A stretch of DNA of 14,384 nt. It comes from Xanthobacteraceae bacterium (GTDB taxonomy: Bacteria; Pseudomonadota; Alphaproteobacteria; Rhizobiales; Xanthobacteraceae). A program made the translations under genes and the position numbers. The stretch lies in the NCBI GenBank assembly GCA_030037185.1, contig JASHRR010000382.1, positions 1 to 14,384 on the forward strand. Reading direction: 5' to 3'. How positions within the stretch are numbered: the stretch's first letter is position 1; each line of letters begins with the position of its first letter. Of this stretch, positions 1-7,688 are shown in pieces. The notes beneath the pieces were generated by a model. It was not told the DNA's origin, made no database searches, and was given only the letters and a program-made list of their open reading frames with translations.

Positions 1-269
1 TACGGCAACGTCGGATAGACCAGCGCATCACCCAATTCTTCTGCAATCCTTTGCGCCAGCGCGTGCGCTATGAAATTGTGTTTGCCGATCACCATGTGCG
101 GGCCGTTCTGCTCGCTGCTGCCAACGTAGATGATCGCCGTTCGTTTTCCGGCAGCGATGGCGTCGCGCACCTCCGGCCAGGTGAGATCATCGATCCAAAC
201 ACTCGACGTTTGGGCGTGCGCAGACAAAGCGACAAGCAGCATTCCGACGACCAAAACCACCCGTTTCAT
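1..269 (-). CDS. Exported creatininase-family protein, 3' part beyond the window
   Basis: The 89 visible residues start at an ATG (267-269 on the plus strand) preceded by a strong AGGGAGG ribosome binding site (275-281). Residues 1-20 form a signal peptide (hydrophobic core, AHAQ cleavage region), so the enzyme is predicted to be periplasmic, unlike classical cytosolic creatininase. Residues 50-65 read GSSEQNGPHMVIGKHN, which matches the family's GSxEQHGPHLPLGTD metal-site region. The family hydrolyses amide bonds of creatinine or related cyclic and formamide substrates with a dinuclear metal site. Here two positions that usually bind metal differ: Asn55 replaces the usual His and His64 replaces the usual Asp. 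Function is therefore uncertain beyond family membership. The gene lies downstream of, and in the same direction as, the Vgb-like gene, with a 136-base gap. The C-terminus is outside the window. Confidence 0.85.
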   Translation of the reverse strand, partial: MKRVVLVVGMLLVALSAHAQTSSVWIDDLTWPEVRDAIAAGKRTAIIYVGSSEQNGPHMVIGKHNFIAHALAQRIAEELGDALVYPTLP

Positions 270-274
270 AACTG

Positions 275-281
275 CCTCCCT
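275..281 (-). promoter_or_regulatory. Ribosome binding site of the creatininase-family gene
   Basis: AGGGAGG on the minus strand, five bases before the ATG. It fixes the start of the exported creatininase-family protein. Confidence 0.75.
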
Positions 282-405
282 GGCATGGTTATCAGTTTAT
301 ACCGCGCTGTTTCTGCCGGGGATGACCGATGGTGCGGCGGTGCGTCGCCAAAGATTTCGTCCATCCGTCGAAAGGGTCCTGCAGCAATCTCCGGCCCCCG
401 GTTGG

Positions 406-2079
406 TCAGTCCCGCGGCTCCATCTTCACAATCGAGGCACCGTGATTGCTTCCGGCCCAGAAAGTGGTTGGTGTCGTCGAGCTGTCGACAAACACGCGTC
501 GGATGTTGGTCGAGCGTGGCAGCAGATACTCGGTAATCTGGCCCGTCCTCGGATCGAGCCTCGCCACCCGGTCGGTAAACATCCCGCCGGCCCAGACCTC
601 GTCGTGATCATCAGGCACGACGTCGTAGGGAGCGCTCCACGGCGTTGTCAGCTGCCATTCGGTGATCTTCTCGCTCTTGGGATCGAATAGGCCGATTGCG
701 TTGCCACCGTATTCGGCAAACCACAGTCGATCCTCGGCGTCGACGCGGCCGCGTCGCGGCCGTGAGTTGGCGGTCGGCGTCTTGTATGACGTGATCCCGC
801 CCGTCTTAGCGTCAACCTTGGCGATCTGCTCGCCAGCGAAATCCAGAAGATAGAGGTTGTTGTGGTGGTCCGCTGGTATGCCATAAGGGAAGATCGTGCG
901 GTTGGTCGCGGGATCTTTCGGGGTGCCAAGCGACTCAAGATTGCCGGACGCGAGATCGATCCGGATCAGCGCGTTCTGAGCGTTGTTCTTCGTCCATACC
1001 TTGCCGTCGACGTTCGAGTGAGTCGGCGTCACCATTCCCATCTGGGCGGAGTTGGACTGCCATTGTGGCGGGAGTGCGAACAGCTGGAAGCTCTCGCTCT
1101 TCTTGTCAAACTTGGCAACGCCGGCCTGATACATCAGGCCGATCCACAGGCTGTCTCCGTCAGCGCCGGATTCGAGATCGAGCGTGCCGGTCGGGAAGCC
1201 CTTCTTCAGCTCTGGAATCGGATACTCGGTGACCTTGCCCGTCCTCGGATCCAACTTGCCGAGGAATTGGTCGCCGAATTCGGCGAACCACACCATACCG
1301 GAATCGACGATCACATCGTGCGGCTCAATGGCAGCGCGGGGCAGATCGTACTCTGTGAAAATGACGCGCGTCGCCCGACCGCTCGGACGCGCAAAGAACT
1401 TCAGCGGATATTCCCAGCCGGTGCTATCGCTCAGATTGACACTGGCGAGGTAGCGCGCCGCGGCCTCCAGGTTGGCACCCCTCGTCAGGTTGCGCTCGAT
1501 GTCACCGACCAGCCGTTGGGGATGCAGCGGCGTACTGCCAGGGTAGTAGCCAGCCATACGCTTGAAGACCTGCAAAAATTCGGCAGCGTCGTGAGATGAG
1601 CGCACGATGCGTTGCAACGTGTGACAACTGTTGCAGCCAAGCAGTATTCTTTTTTGACTGTCCGTGCCGGGCATACTGGCGAGCCATTCCGCATCGGTGA
1701 GCTGTGATGCGACATTCCTGGTGGCACGCAGTTTGATGTCGGCCGTCGCAGGCCGTGCCACTGACAAGTCGACGGTCTTCGGAGAATCGATTTCATAGCC
1801 GCCCGCGCGGATCGACAGGCTGTAGTGGCCGGGCTCCAATCTGGCGGCTGGAAAGCTGTACCTTCCCTCCCTGTCCGTAACCACCGAGAGGGTGAAGGTC
1901 GCGCCGTCTTTCTTGGCGCTGACCACAACACCTTCCATCAACCCCTCAGCGGCCGAGGAAACGTACCCGGTCAAGGCCGCCGCGCTTTGCGCCCGCGCCG
2001 GCGGAACCTCGATCCCGGCTGGAACGAGGCCTGCCGCCAGCAGGGCCGACAGATTAAGCACGTAATGTCCTATCCGCAT
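406..2079 (-). CDS. Exported carboxypeptidase-regulatory-like / CxxCH / Vgb-like beta-propeller protein
   Basis: The product is 557 residues. The frame stays open to 2310, but the ATG at 2077-2079 is preferred: it follows a GGAGG ribosome site and begins a signal peptide (residues 1-30, ending PPARA|QS). Residues about 34-118 look like a carboxypeptidase-regulatory-like beta-sandwich (TGYV, EGVVVSAKK, TDREGRYSF, LEPGHYSLSIRAGGY). Residues 149-153 are CNSCH, a c-type heme-binding motif, with Met175 as a possible axial ligand. Residues about 235-555 carry repeats of the streptogramin B lyase (Vgb) type: TEYDLP, GMVWFAEFGDQFLGKLDP, GKVTEYPIP, RLWFAEYGGNAIGLFDP, KITEWQL and GQITEYLLP, consistent with a multi-bladed propeller. 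Location is predicted periplasmic. The reaction is unknown: Vgb itself is a lyase, but many such propellers have no tested activity. A creatininase-family gene follows 136 bases downstream. Confidence 0.9.
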   Translation of the reverse strand: MRIGHYVLNLSALLAAGLVPAGIEVPPARAQSAAALTGYVSSAAEGLMEGVVVSAKKDGATFTLSVVTDREGRYSFPAARLEPGHYSLSIRAGGYEIDSPKTVDLSVARPATADIKLRATRNVASQLTDAEWLASMPGTDSQKRILLGCNSCHTLQRIVRSSHDAAEFLQVFKRMAGYYPGSTPLHPQRLVGDIERNLTRGANLEAAARYLASVNLSDSTGWEYPLKFFARPSGRATRVIFTEYDLPRAAIEPHDVIVDSGMVWFAEFGDQFLGKLDPRTGKVTEYPIPELKKGFPTGTLDLESGADGDSLWIGLMYQAGVAKFDKKSESFQLFALPPQWQSNSAQMGMVTPTHSNVDGKVWTKNNAQNALIRIDLASGNLESLGTPKDPATNRTIFPYGIPADHHNNLYLLDFAGEQIAKVDAKTGGITSYKTPTANSRPRRGRVDAEDRLWFAEYGGNAIGLFDPKSEKITEWQLTTPWSAPYDVVPDDHDEVWAGGMFTDRVARLDPRTGQITEYLLPRSTNIRRVFVDSSTTPTTFWAGSNHGASIVKMEPRD

Positions 2080-2225
2080 CGCGCCATCCCTCCCTCGCTT
2101 GGCCGCCGAGTGACTTGCGGAATGGATTGCTGCCATCAACCTTGTCGCCAACATCCCGCTGTCGCCTTGTTGAGCAGGGTAGGCTCCACTCCACACCGTT
2201 TCAACCCACATCGCCAACATTCCTG

Positions 2226-2262
2226 GGCCGCGAGGGGCCGCTAGGGGCCGCGAGGCCGCGAG
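2226..2262. repeat. Short tandem repeat, 10-base unit, about 3.7 copies
   Basis: Units GGCCGCGAGG (2226-2235), GGCCGCTAGG (2236-2245) and GGCCGCGAGG (2246-2255) are followed by a partial CCGCGAG (2256-2262). The repeat lies 150-180 bases upstream of the chosen start of the Vgb-like gene, in the stretch where that reading frame stays open but is judged non-coding. Confidence 0.8.
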
Positions 2263-2896
2263 TTCTTGCCCCGCTGAGCTGGCGCGCACCAGCCTTGCGG
2301 CTGGGGACACAGGCGTACCGGCCCAGCCACGAGGCAGGCGATGGCCCAGCTCCTTACGATCGAGCGCTTCCGGGTGAGTGACAATGGCAAGCGGTCGAAC
2401 TTGCGTTCACGGTCGAGGCCCGGGCGCCCGCTAAGCTGCGACCTTGGAACGCGTAACCGTCAGCGCGTCGTCAACCGTACGTGGGGCTCGTCGCATTCAA
2501 GCTGCGCGGAGGCGAACGACGTTTCTTGATAGTCATAGCAAAAATGCATAAAAAATAAGGGGGCCTGCATCGATCCCGGCTATGACGCGGGAAAGAACAT
2601 CGGCAATGCTGTCGCCGATGCAGGCGATCAAGGGCGACAATTCCAACAGCGCAACCACAAGGGTCGCGCATTCCTCTCGCCTTAATTCGCCTCATGCTGC
2701 GACAGCTCCGCAATCCCGCCTGGGGTTTACGGATAGACTTGGTCTCTCGTCAGTCTTGCCTAGTGGAATGGTGCGGCCGCGTCTGCGCTGTTTTTGAGCC
2801 GCACGTACCAGCATGACAGTGATCAACGAGGATTCTTGCTGTGGCCTTCGCGTCAAGCCTCTAACATTGTCGAGCCTGGCAAGCGCGTCGCAGCTT
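2263..2896. other. Intergenic region without a supported gene
   Basis: This lies between two minus-strand genes and would hold the terminator of the PQQ-type gene and the promoter of the Vgb-like gene. An A+T-rich patch at 2526-2562 stands out from the GC-rich surroundings. An inverted repeat GTGCGGC (2771-2777) / GCCGCAC (2798-2804) with a T-run in its 20-base loop is a weak terminator candidate for the PQQ-type gene. On the plus strand, about 2555-2690 reads open without a start codon and has coding-like codon choice (see findings). No complete gene was recognised. Confidence 0.4.
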
Positions 2897-4393
2897 CTAA
2901 AACCCGAACCCATATACTCGCCCATCGGCGCCGACGTACAGATGATCGTTGGTTGCAATCAACGTTTGGAAATGATGAAGCCCGGTCATTCCGGGAACCG
3001 AGCGGTTAAGAATCGGCTCGCCATTATCTCCCCGGAAGCCATGCAACCGATTATCACCTTCTGCCCCGGCCAGCCACACGATCGGATCGGCGTGTCCGTC
3101 GCTGGTTGTAACAATCGGAGAACCTCCACCACTGAGGCGGCCGCACCACGCCGTGTCGAAAGTCGGTCGCTCACCTGCGCGGATCTTCAAGACGGTGAGC
3201 TGATTCTCCGATCTCCCCGACGGGCAATGAGCCCCGGCACCTTGCAAGGCGACGTACAGATCTGCGCCAATCTCGTAGACCGCCGGTGCGGTGCGGATCG
3301 GCCGGGGAGAAACAACTTCGGCTGCGAGACTGCCGCCAACGCCACCAAGATTGTTTTGATCAAGCAGATAGCCGCGCCCATCCTTGCCGAACGCCAGCAT
3401 CAGGGCCTGTCGATTTGTGGAAGCCTCGACGTTTAAAGGTATCGGATTAGTTCCGCCGAGGTCGGCATCCCGCTGATCAAGCGCAAGCCAGTTCTGCGGT
3501 GCAAAGAAGTCGCGCTTCTCACTCGATCGATGCAGGTCGGGAGCAAGACGCAACACTGCCTCACCGTCCCTCCACGTCGAAACGCCGAAAGTGTTTCCCG
3601 TGGCTACGAACAGCGACTGGCCAGAGACAGTGATGCCACCCGGAGCCCAAATACCACCGCCGCGTCCACGCGTGGACCATGCCGCCACTCTCCGCGGGTC
3701 TTGCAGCGAAACTCCAACCACCCAGCCGTGGTAATCGCCGCAATCACCGAAATGACCGCCAAAAGGCACGTACAACATGCCGCCGAGCACAGTCAGCGCA
3801 CCACGCTGATTCTGGTCTCGAGAATTGAAGGACTGCTGCACGGTACGCAGAGCATCGCCCACATCGATCGGCCATCCTGGCAGAACTGAGCCATCCTTTA
3901 GCGACAATGCAAAAAGGCGATGCCGTGGACCCGATGTACTCGCGATGTCGGCATCGAGATAAATCGCGCCGCTGGCCTCGTCAATCACCGGGGTGCCGGT
4001 AATGCCGAGCGGACTGATGTTTCCGCATAGAAGGGCCGAGCGGGCGACCGGCTTGCCGAGCCACCGGGTCCAGACGGCATTCCCGGTTGTGGCGTCAAGA
4101 GCATGAACGTTGTTCTCCTCGGTGGCAACCAGCAGCATCCCTGAGTTCGATCCCGCTGCACGCCAGTGGAGCGGCTGTGCATAAACATTGCCGGCGACAC
4201 GTGGGTGGAATTTTTCATCCATGTGCAATGTTTTCGCGCGCTCCCAGGTCAGCCCTGGCACCGTGAAATTGCCCCTACGATCGGGACCGCCATGGAAGGT
4301 CAAGACGTTGTCTTGCTTGGACTGGGCCAACACGGCACGACTCGATATGATCATCGCGGCCACAAGTAGCAGAGGCTTTGCCCAAGTCATCAT
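2897..4393 (-). CDS. Exported PQQ-type beta-propeller repeat protein
   Basis: The product is 498 residues with a signal peptide at 1-23 (VLA|QS), so it is predicted periplasmic. From about residue 68 it shows repeated propeller-strand patterns typical of pyrroloquinoline-quinone-like repeats: NVYAQPL, GMLLVATEENNVHALDATTG near 85-104, LGITGTPVID near 129-138, GAIYLDAD, RLFALSLKDG, GMLYVPFGG, QSLFVATGNTFG, IRTAPAVYEIGADLYVALQ, and a C-terminal HLYVGADGRVYGF. Several cysteines could form disulfides. Such folds occur in BamB-like scaffolds, quinoprotein dehydrogenases and many proteins with no cofactor. No dehydrogenase heme site is visible, so a structural or binding role is as likely as an enzymatic one. 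Two ATGs occur in tandem (4388-4393); either may start the protein. It lies upstream of the Vgb-like gene in the same direction, but the large gap argues against a single operon. Confidence 0.88.
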   Translation of the reverse strand: MMTWAKPLLLVAAMIISSRAVLAQSKQDNVLTFHGGPDRRGNFTVPGLTWERAKTLHMDEKFHPRVAGNVYAQPLHWRAAGSNSGMLLVATEENNVHALDATTGNAVWTRWLGKPVARSALLCGNISPLGITGTPVIDEASGAIYLDADIASTSGPRHRLFALSLKDGSVLPGWPIDVGDALRTVQQSFNSRDQNQRGALTVLGGMLYVPFGGHFGDCGDYHGWVVGVSLQDPRRVAAWSTRGRGGGIWAPGGITVSGQSLFVATGNTFGVSTWRDGEAVLRLAPDLHRSSEKRDFFAPQNWLALDQRDADLGGTNPIPLNVEASTNRQALMLAFGKDGRGYLLDQNNLGGVGGSLAAEVVSPRPIRTAPAVYEIGADLYVALQGAGAHCPSGRSENQLTVLKIRAGERPTFDTAWCGRLSGGGSPIVTTSDGHADPIVWLAGAEGDNRLHGFRGDNGEPILNRSVPGMTGLHHFQTLIATNDHLYVGADGRVYGFGF

Positions 4394-4794
4394 TGTCCAC
4401 TTCCAGGTTCAATGTTCCAGCCATGTTGAGATGACGACGACTTCATCATAGCGACAAAGTTCGCTGAACTGGCGAGCACCTGCAATAGTTCCCAATCACC
4501 GATTCGTGTTGCACTCGTAAGCCGCGCTGTCGCCCGCAGGGTTTCCCGCGCCTGCGCCAATCCTCCAGCCGCGTTTTGCTCGCTCTCCCTCCTCCTGCCG
4601 GTATCCGCTCAAGCGCAAGCCGGACGCAAAACCTGTTGAACAACCATCGCTATAGCGATCAGTGCGCACCGGCGATGAGTGCTCATGACCGGAGCCTCCG
4701 GAACACCAGGTGAGATCGCTCATCCCCTCGGGCGCGGTCTCGACGGCACCGCCTCGCGCGCCGCCGGGCGGTCACGCCGCGGGCGAGAGTGCCA
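4394..4794. other. Intergenic region with a 14-base palindrome
   Basis: No gene is supported here; the open frames look like chance frames in GC-rich DNA. On the minus strand, TATGAT about 50 bases upstream of the PQQ-type gene could be a -10 element, but no good -35 accompanies it. A perfect palindrome ATCGCTATAGCGAT lies at 4646-4659, followed by TGAGTGCTCA at 4675-4684. These may be operator sites. Confidence 0.4.
4646..4659. repeat. Perfect 14-base palindrome
   Basis: ATCGCTATAGCGAT is its own reverse complement. It sits about 250 bases upstream of the PQQ-type gene and beyond the 3' end of the small secreted-protein gene. It could be a dimeric regulator site, but no regulator gene is in the window. 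Confidence 0.5.
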
Positions 4795-5187
4795 TCACTC
4801 GGCACCGCGCTCCCGCCTCTCAAAGAGGTCTTCCCAGGTCCGGTCAATCCGCATGGGCGTGCCCCATAGGAGGATCGAGGGTGGGCCGCGGTCGCCGGAC
4901 CGAGAGATCTGTTTAGACTCTAATCGGGCCGGGCTTTCGTGCCCATCGGTTCGCCGTTCAGCGTCCCTCGTGCGCGGAGAATCTACAACCTGTCGAATGC
5001 GCGGGGCCTGCACGATTTTTGGACCTCTTGCAAACCAGCACTTCGTTCCCTCATGCCCTGCCAGCCGCAGCCGCCACATCGCATGTGACCCCGGGTGTGC
5101 ATTCCAGACAGCACCAGCCGATGAAAGGCATTCCGCATAAGCGGTCGACGTCATCGCGATGAAAGCGGTGAGGATGAGGGGTCTCAT
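4795..5187 (-). CDS. Small exported protein of unknown function
   Basis: The product is 130 residues. Residues 1-18 form a signal peptide ending TAYA|E. The mature start carries a Cys, then AVWNAHPGSHAMWRLRL, GHEGTKCWFARG and, near the C-terminus, LLWGTPMRIDRTWEDLF. From memory these blocks resemble a secreted family common in Bradyrhizobium and relatives; this was not checked. Two cysteines, about residues 20 and 50, may form a disulfide in the periplasm. The middle (about 60-100) is polar, charged and probably disordered. No catalytic motif is visible and no function should be assigned. The ATG at 5185-5187 has only a weak ribosome site but places the signal peptide correctly. Confidence 0.75.
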   Translation of the reverse strand: MRPLILTAFIAMTSTAYAECLSSAGAVWNAHPGSHAMWRLRLAGHEGTKCWFARGPKIVQAPRIRQVVDSPRTRDAERRTDGHESPARLESKQISRSGDRGPPSILLWGTPMRIDRTWEDLFERRERGAE

Positions 5188-5237
5188 GATTTCGGCTCGC
5201 TACGCTTTGACTTGCATGCCGACCGATCAAAACCTCA

Positions 5238-5555
5238 TTGAACCGATCGGGAATAGCCTTGGTTGCGGTCTTTTCATTTCTAACGTTAATTGCGGTCCCG
5301 GCGCGTTCGTGCGCGGCAGCAGTGGGCGGAAAAGCAGCAGATTGCCCCGCAGGTGCGCTGGTTGCCTCAGAGTATGTGTCTTGCGTTCTGCACCTGAGCG
5401 CGCGCACGACGGGGTTCGTGCCGAGGCATGGCTTCGCAACTTCGCTGCGCGCCCACCACCCCCCCACGCCGCCTGCGCGATCAGGACGCAGCGAGGGCCA
5501 CGACAGAGAGCCAACGCGGCGATTGCGCCGACCGCAGCCCCGCTGTCCGTTATGA
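5238..5555 (+). CDS. Possible small exported protein, weakly supported
   Basis: The frame starts at a TTG and opens with a convincing signal-peptide pattern (NRSGIALVAVFSFLTLIAVPARS), followed by Cys-containing sequence to about residue 60. After that the frame becomes Arg/Pro/His-rich and crosses a run of seven C at 5459-5465. This suggests that only the first half is coding and that the true C-terminus was lost to a frameshift. No Shine-Dalgarno sequence is seen. It diverges from the small secreted-protein gene, 50 bases away. It may be a relic; function unknown. Confidence 0.3.
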   Translation: MNRSGIALVAVFSFLTLIAVPARSCAAAVGGKAADCPAGALVASEYVSCVLHLSARTTGFVPRHGFATSLRAHHPPTPPARSGRSEGHDREPTRRLRRPQPRCPL

Positions 5556-5559
5556 TCAA

Positions 5560-6147
5560 CTCCGCGATACCCGATGCTTATGTCGGTCGCCGAACAGAAG
5601 GGCTGTCCGGTAAGTTCTTGTGCCCGGCGCTCGCTTCATACGTGCGCGTGACTCCTGGACCTCAGTCACACATTGCGGGTACGCAGACCATCGTATCGTC
5701 CCGCCAACACAGGGAGTAATTCGCCGACATAATACACCGGCGCCTCGGCCGCCTCGCGCTGGTTATTATAAGCACAGTTAGCAATATTTGCTCATGAGTT
5801 GTTTTGGCTATGAAATATTGGTTCACTCTCATGCCAATCGAATTCAATTCGTTGCTCACTCGGAGCCGGCTTCGAGTATCGAACGCGCTGTGAACCTTCG
5901 GAAAGTTGGGCCGCTGCGTACCCCGGTCGCCACCACGCTACTTGATCGGCAAATGCGACGATCGAGCGCAGCAAAAGGACAGACACGATCAACGACTTGA
6001 AATTGCTTTGAGTAGTCAGAGCGTGAAACTGACGCATCCGGACGGATTAAACGCAGTTAATACTGGAGACAGGTGATCGTAAGGTTGGAGGTCTATACCG
6101 AGCGCTATCAGTATCGTTGGTCATCCTCAAACCGTAGAGATCACCTC
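5560..6147. other. Weakly coding region upstream of the protease gene
   Basis: An A+T-rich patch at 5760-5830 contains the inverted repeat AATATTT (5783-5789) / AAATATT (5813-5819), and CGAATT-C-AATTCG lies just downstream. A minus-strand frame (5792-6037, 81 residues) begins with a signal-peptide-like hydrophobic stretch (SLIVSVLLLRSIVAFA) but has no ribosome site, so it is not called as a gene. The protease promoter should be here, but no clear sigma-70, RpoH or EcfG site was found. Confidence 0.35.
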
Positions 6148-7077
6148 ATGTCTCAAGGCATAATTTCAGTTCCAACAAAACTTCGACACTTCACCGCCCA
6201 GCGTGTCGGCTTGCTGGCGTCCGTCGCGGGTATCGGGATTGCGGCTATCGTCGCGGCGCCCGGCGGTCTTCCCGCCTGGACTTCGTCGGCCCAGGCTGCC
6301 GAGACGACGGCGCAGCCGCCCGGCTTCGCCGATTTGGTGGCGAAGGTGAAGCCCGGCGTCATATCGGTCCGCGTCACGACCGCGGCCTCTGCAAGGACAG
6401 CAACCTCGAACCGCGACCGCGATGACTTCTTCTCGCCGCAGCCGGGATCGCCGCTCGACAGGTTCTTACGTCAGTTCGGGTTCCCGGATATGCCGAACGA
6501 TTTGCCGCGCGGGCTGCAAAACACCTCCGCTGAAGGCTCGGGCTTCTTCATCTCCGCCGACGGATATGCCGTAACCAACAACCACGTGGTCGCAAACGCC
6601 AAGACCGTGCAGGTGACAACCGATGACGGCCGGACACTGCCGGCAAAGGTCGTCGGGGCTGACGAGAGGACCGACCTCGCCCTCATCAAGGTCGATGGCC
6701 ACGATCTTCCGTATGTCAAATTCGCCGATCATGAGCCTCGGATCGGCGACTGGGTAATCGCGGTGGGCAACCCGTTCGGCCTGGGCGGAACCGTGACCGC
6801 CGGCATCGTCTCGGCGCGCGGGCGCGATATCGGCGCAGGTGTCTATGATGACTTCATCCAGATTGATGCCCCGGTGAACAAGGGCAACTCAGGCGGGCCA
6901 TCATTCGACCTCAACGGCAACGTCATCGGGGTCAACACCGCGATTTACTCGCCGTCCGGGGGCTCGGTGGGCATCGGCTTCGATATTCCTGCCGACACGG
7001 CCAAAATAGTCGTTGCTCAGCTCAAGGACCATGGAAAAGTGATACGCGGCTGGATGGGCGTTCGCATCAGACCGTGA
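6148..7077 (+). CDS. degP: DegP/HtrA-type periplasmic serine protease, protease domain only (frameshifted)
   Basis: The product is 309 residues. The frame is open from a GTG at 6073, but the ATG at 6148 starts a normal long alphaproteobacterial signal peptide ending SSAQA|AE near residue 50. The chymotrypsin-like domain is complete: His146 in TNNHVV, Asp176 in RTDLALIKV and Ser248 in KGNSGGP. Loop LA (about 85-125) carries FFSPQPG and DRFLRQFGFPD. DegP homologs digest or refold misfolded envelope proteins and need C-terminal PDZ domains for substrate capture and cage assembly. Here the frame stops right after RGWMGVRI, where PDZ1 should begin. Restoring one base after 7068 would read I-Q-T-V-T and continue into the next frame. 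The protein is thus a PDZ-less protease, a sequencing error, or half of a split gene. Confidence 0.88.
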   Translation: MSQGIISVPTKLRHFTAQRVGLLASVAGIGIAAIVAAPGGLPAWTSSAQAAETTAQPPGFADLVAKVKPGVISVRVTTAASARTATSNRDRDDFFSPQPGSPLDRFLRQFGFPDMPNDLPRGLQNTSAEGSGFFISADGYAVTNNHVVANAKTVQVTTDDGRTLPAKVVGADERTDLALIKVDGHDLPYVKFADHEPRIGDWVIAVGNPFGLGGTVTAGIVSARGRDIGAGVYDDFIQIDAPVNKGNSGGPSFDLNGNVIGVNTAIYSPSGGSVGIGFDIPADTAKIVVAQLKDHGKVIRGWMGVRIRP

Positions 7078-7664
7078 CGGCCGATATCGCTGACAGTCTC
7101 GGCATGAAGAGGGCTGAAGGCGCAATCGTCGACGAACCGCAAGCCGGCAGCCCCGCCGCCAAGGCCGGCATCATGGCGGGTGATGTCATCACGGCGGTCG
7201 ACGGCATGCAGATCAAGGACTCGCGCGCCCTCGCCAGGAAGATCGCTTCCATGGCGCCCGGCACCTCGGTCCAGCTTGACATCGTGCACAATGGAAACGA
7301 GAAGACCGTATCCCTTACCCTCCGCCAGCTGCCTGACGACCGCCAGGCTCAGGCTGGTAACCCCGAGCACGGGAGGTCGGAAAGCGGAACTGCGGACCTG
7401 GGCCTCACGCTCGCGCCCGCAAACGAGAATGACGCCGATCCAGGGGTCGCGATAGTCGCAGTCGATCCCAATGGGCCGGCAGCCGAACATGGTGTCCGTA
7501 CCGGCGACGTGATCCTCGATGTGGCCGGCATGGCAGTCTCCCGCCCTGCCGACGTCCGCAAAGAACTTGCCGATCTGCGCAAGGCGGGCAAGCACACGGT
7601 TCTGATGCGGATGAAGTCGGGCGATACAACGAGGTTCGTAGCGCTCCCCCTCGGTAACGCCTGA
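7074..7664 (+). CDS. Twin PDZ-domain part of the split DegP/HtrA protease
   Basis: The product, if made, is 196 residues. PDZ1 spans about 1-85 (TADIADSLGMKRAEGAIV, PAAKAGIMAGDVITAVDG, DSRALARKIASMAPG) and PDZ2 about 107-194 (LGLTLAP, GVAIVAVDPNGPAAEHGV, GDVILDVAGMAV). This is the normal C-terminal half of a Do-type protease, displaced by one base. The GTG at 7074 overlaps the upstream TGA (GTGA), an arrangement that permits translational coupling, though no clear ribosome site is present. It lacks a signal peptide, so a separately made product would stay in the cytoplasm and could not meet the periplasmic protease domain. This favours a broken gene or an assembly error over a functional two-subunit enzyme. 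Confidence 0.85.
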   Translation: MTADIADSLGMKRAEGAIVDEPQAGSPAAKAGIMAGDVITAVDGMQIKDSRALARKIASMAPGTSVQLDIVHNGNEKTVSLTLRQLPDDRQAQAGNPEHGRSESGTADLGLTLAPANENDADPGVAIVAVDPNGPAAEHGVRTGDVILDVAGMAVSRPADVRKELADLRKAGKHTVLMRMKSGDTTRFVALPLGNA

Positions 7665-7688
7665 CGATCTTCGCCAGCGGGCAGGCGA

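Noticed and set aside
862..1599. Long plus-strand frame of 245 residues
   Set aside because: It is antisense to the Vgb-like gene, has no domain, and is a shadow of GC-rich codon usage.
2080..2310. N-terminal extension of 77 residues on the Vgb-like protein
   Set aside because: It runs through the 10-base tandem repeat, has no ribosome site, and would bury a clear signal peptide preceded by a good GGAGG at the inner ATG.
2771..2804. Rho-independent terminator for the PQQ-type gene
   Set aside because: The T-run lies in the 20-base loop instead of after the stem, so it is kept only as a weak inverted repeat.
5792..6037. Minus-strand 81-residue frame with a signal-peptide-like start
   Set aside because: No ribosome site, no recognisable mature domain, and it overlaps the A+T-rich inverted repeat; evidence is too thin for a gene call.
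6073..6147. Upstream GTG start for the DegP protease
   Set aside because: It would place 25 polar residues before the signal peptide; the ATG at 6148 fits the family better.
7074..7077. Functional two-subunit protease with translational coupling
   Set aside because: The PDZ product has no signal peptide, so it could not join the exported protease domain; a frameshift mutation or error is simpler.
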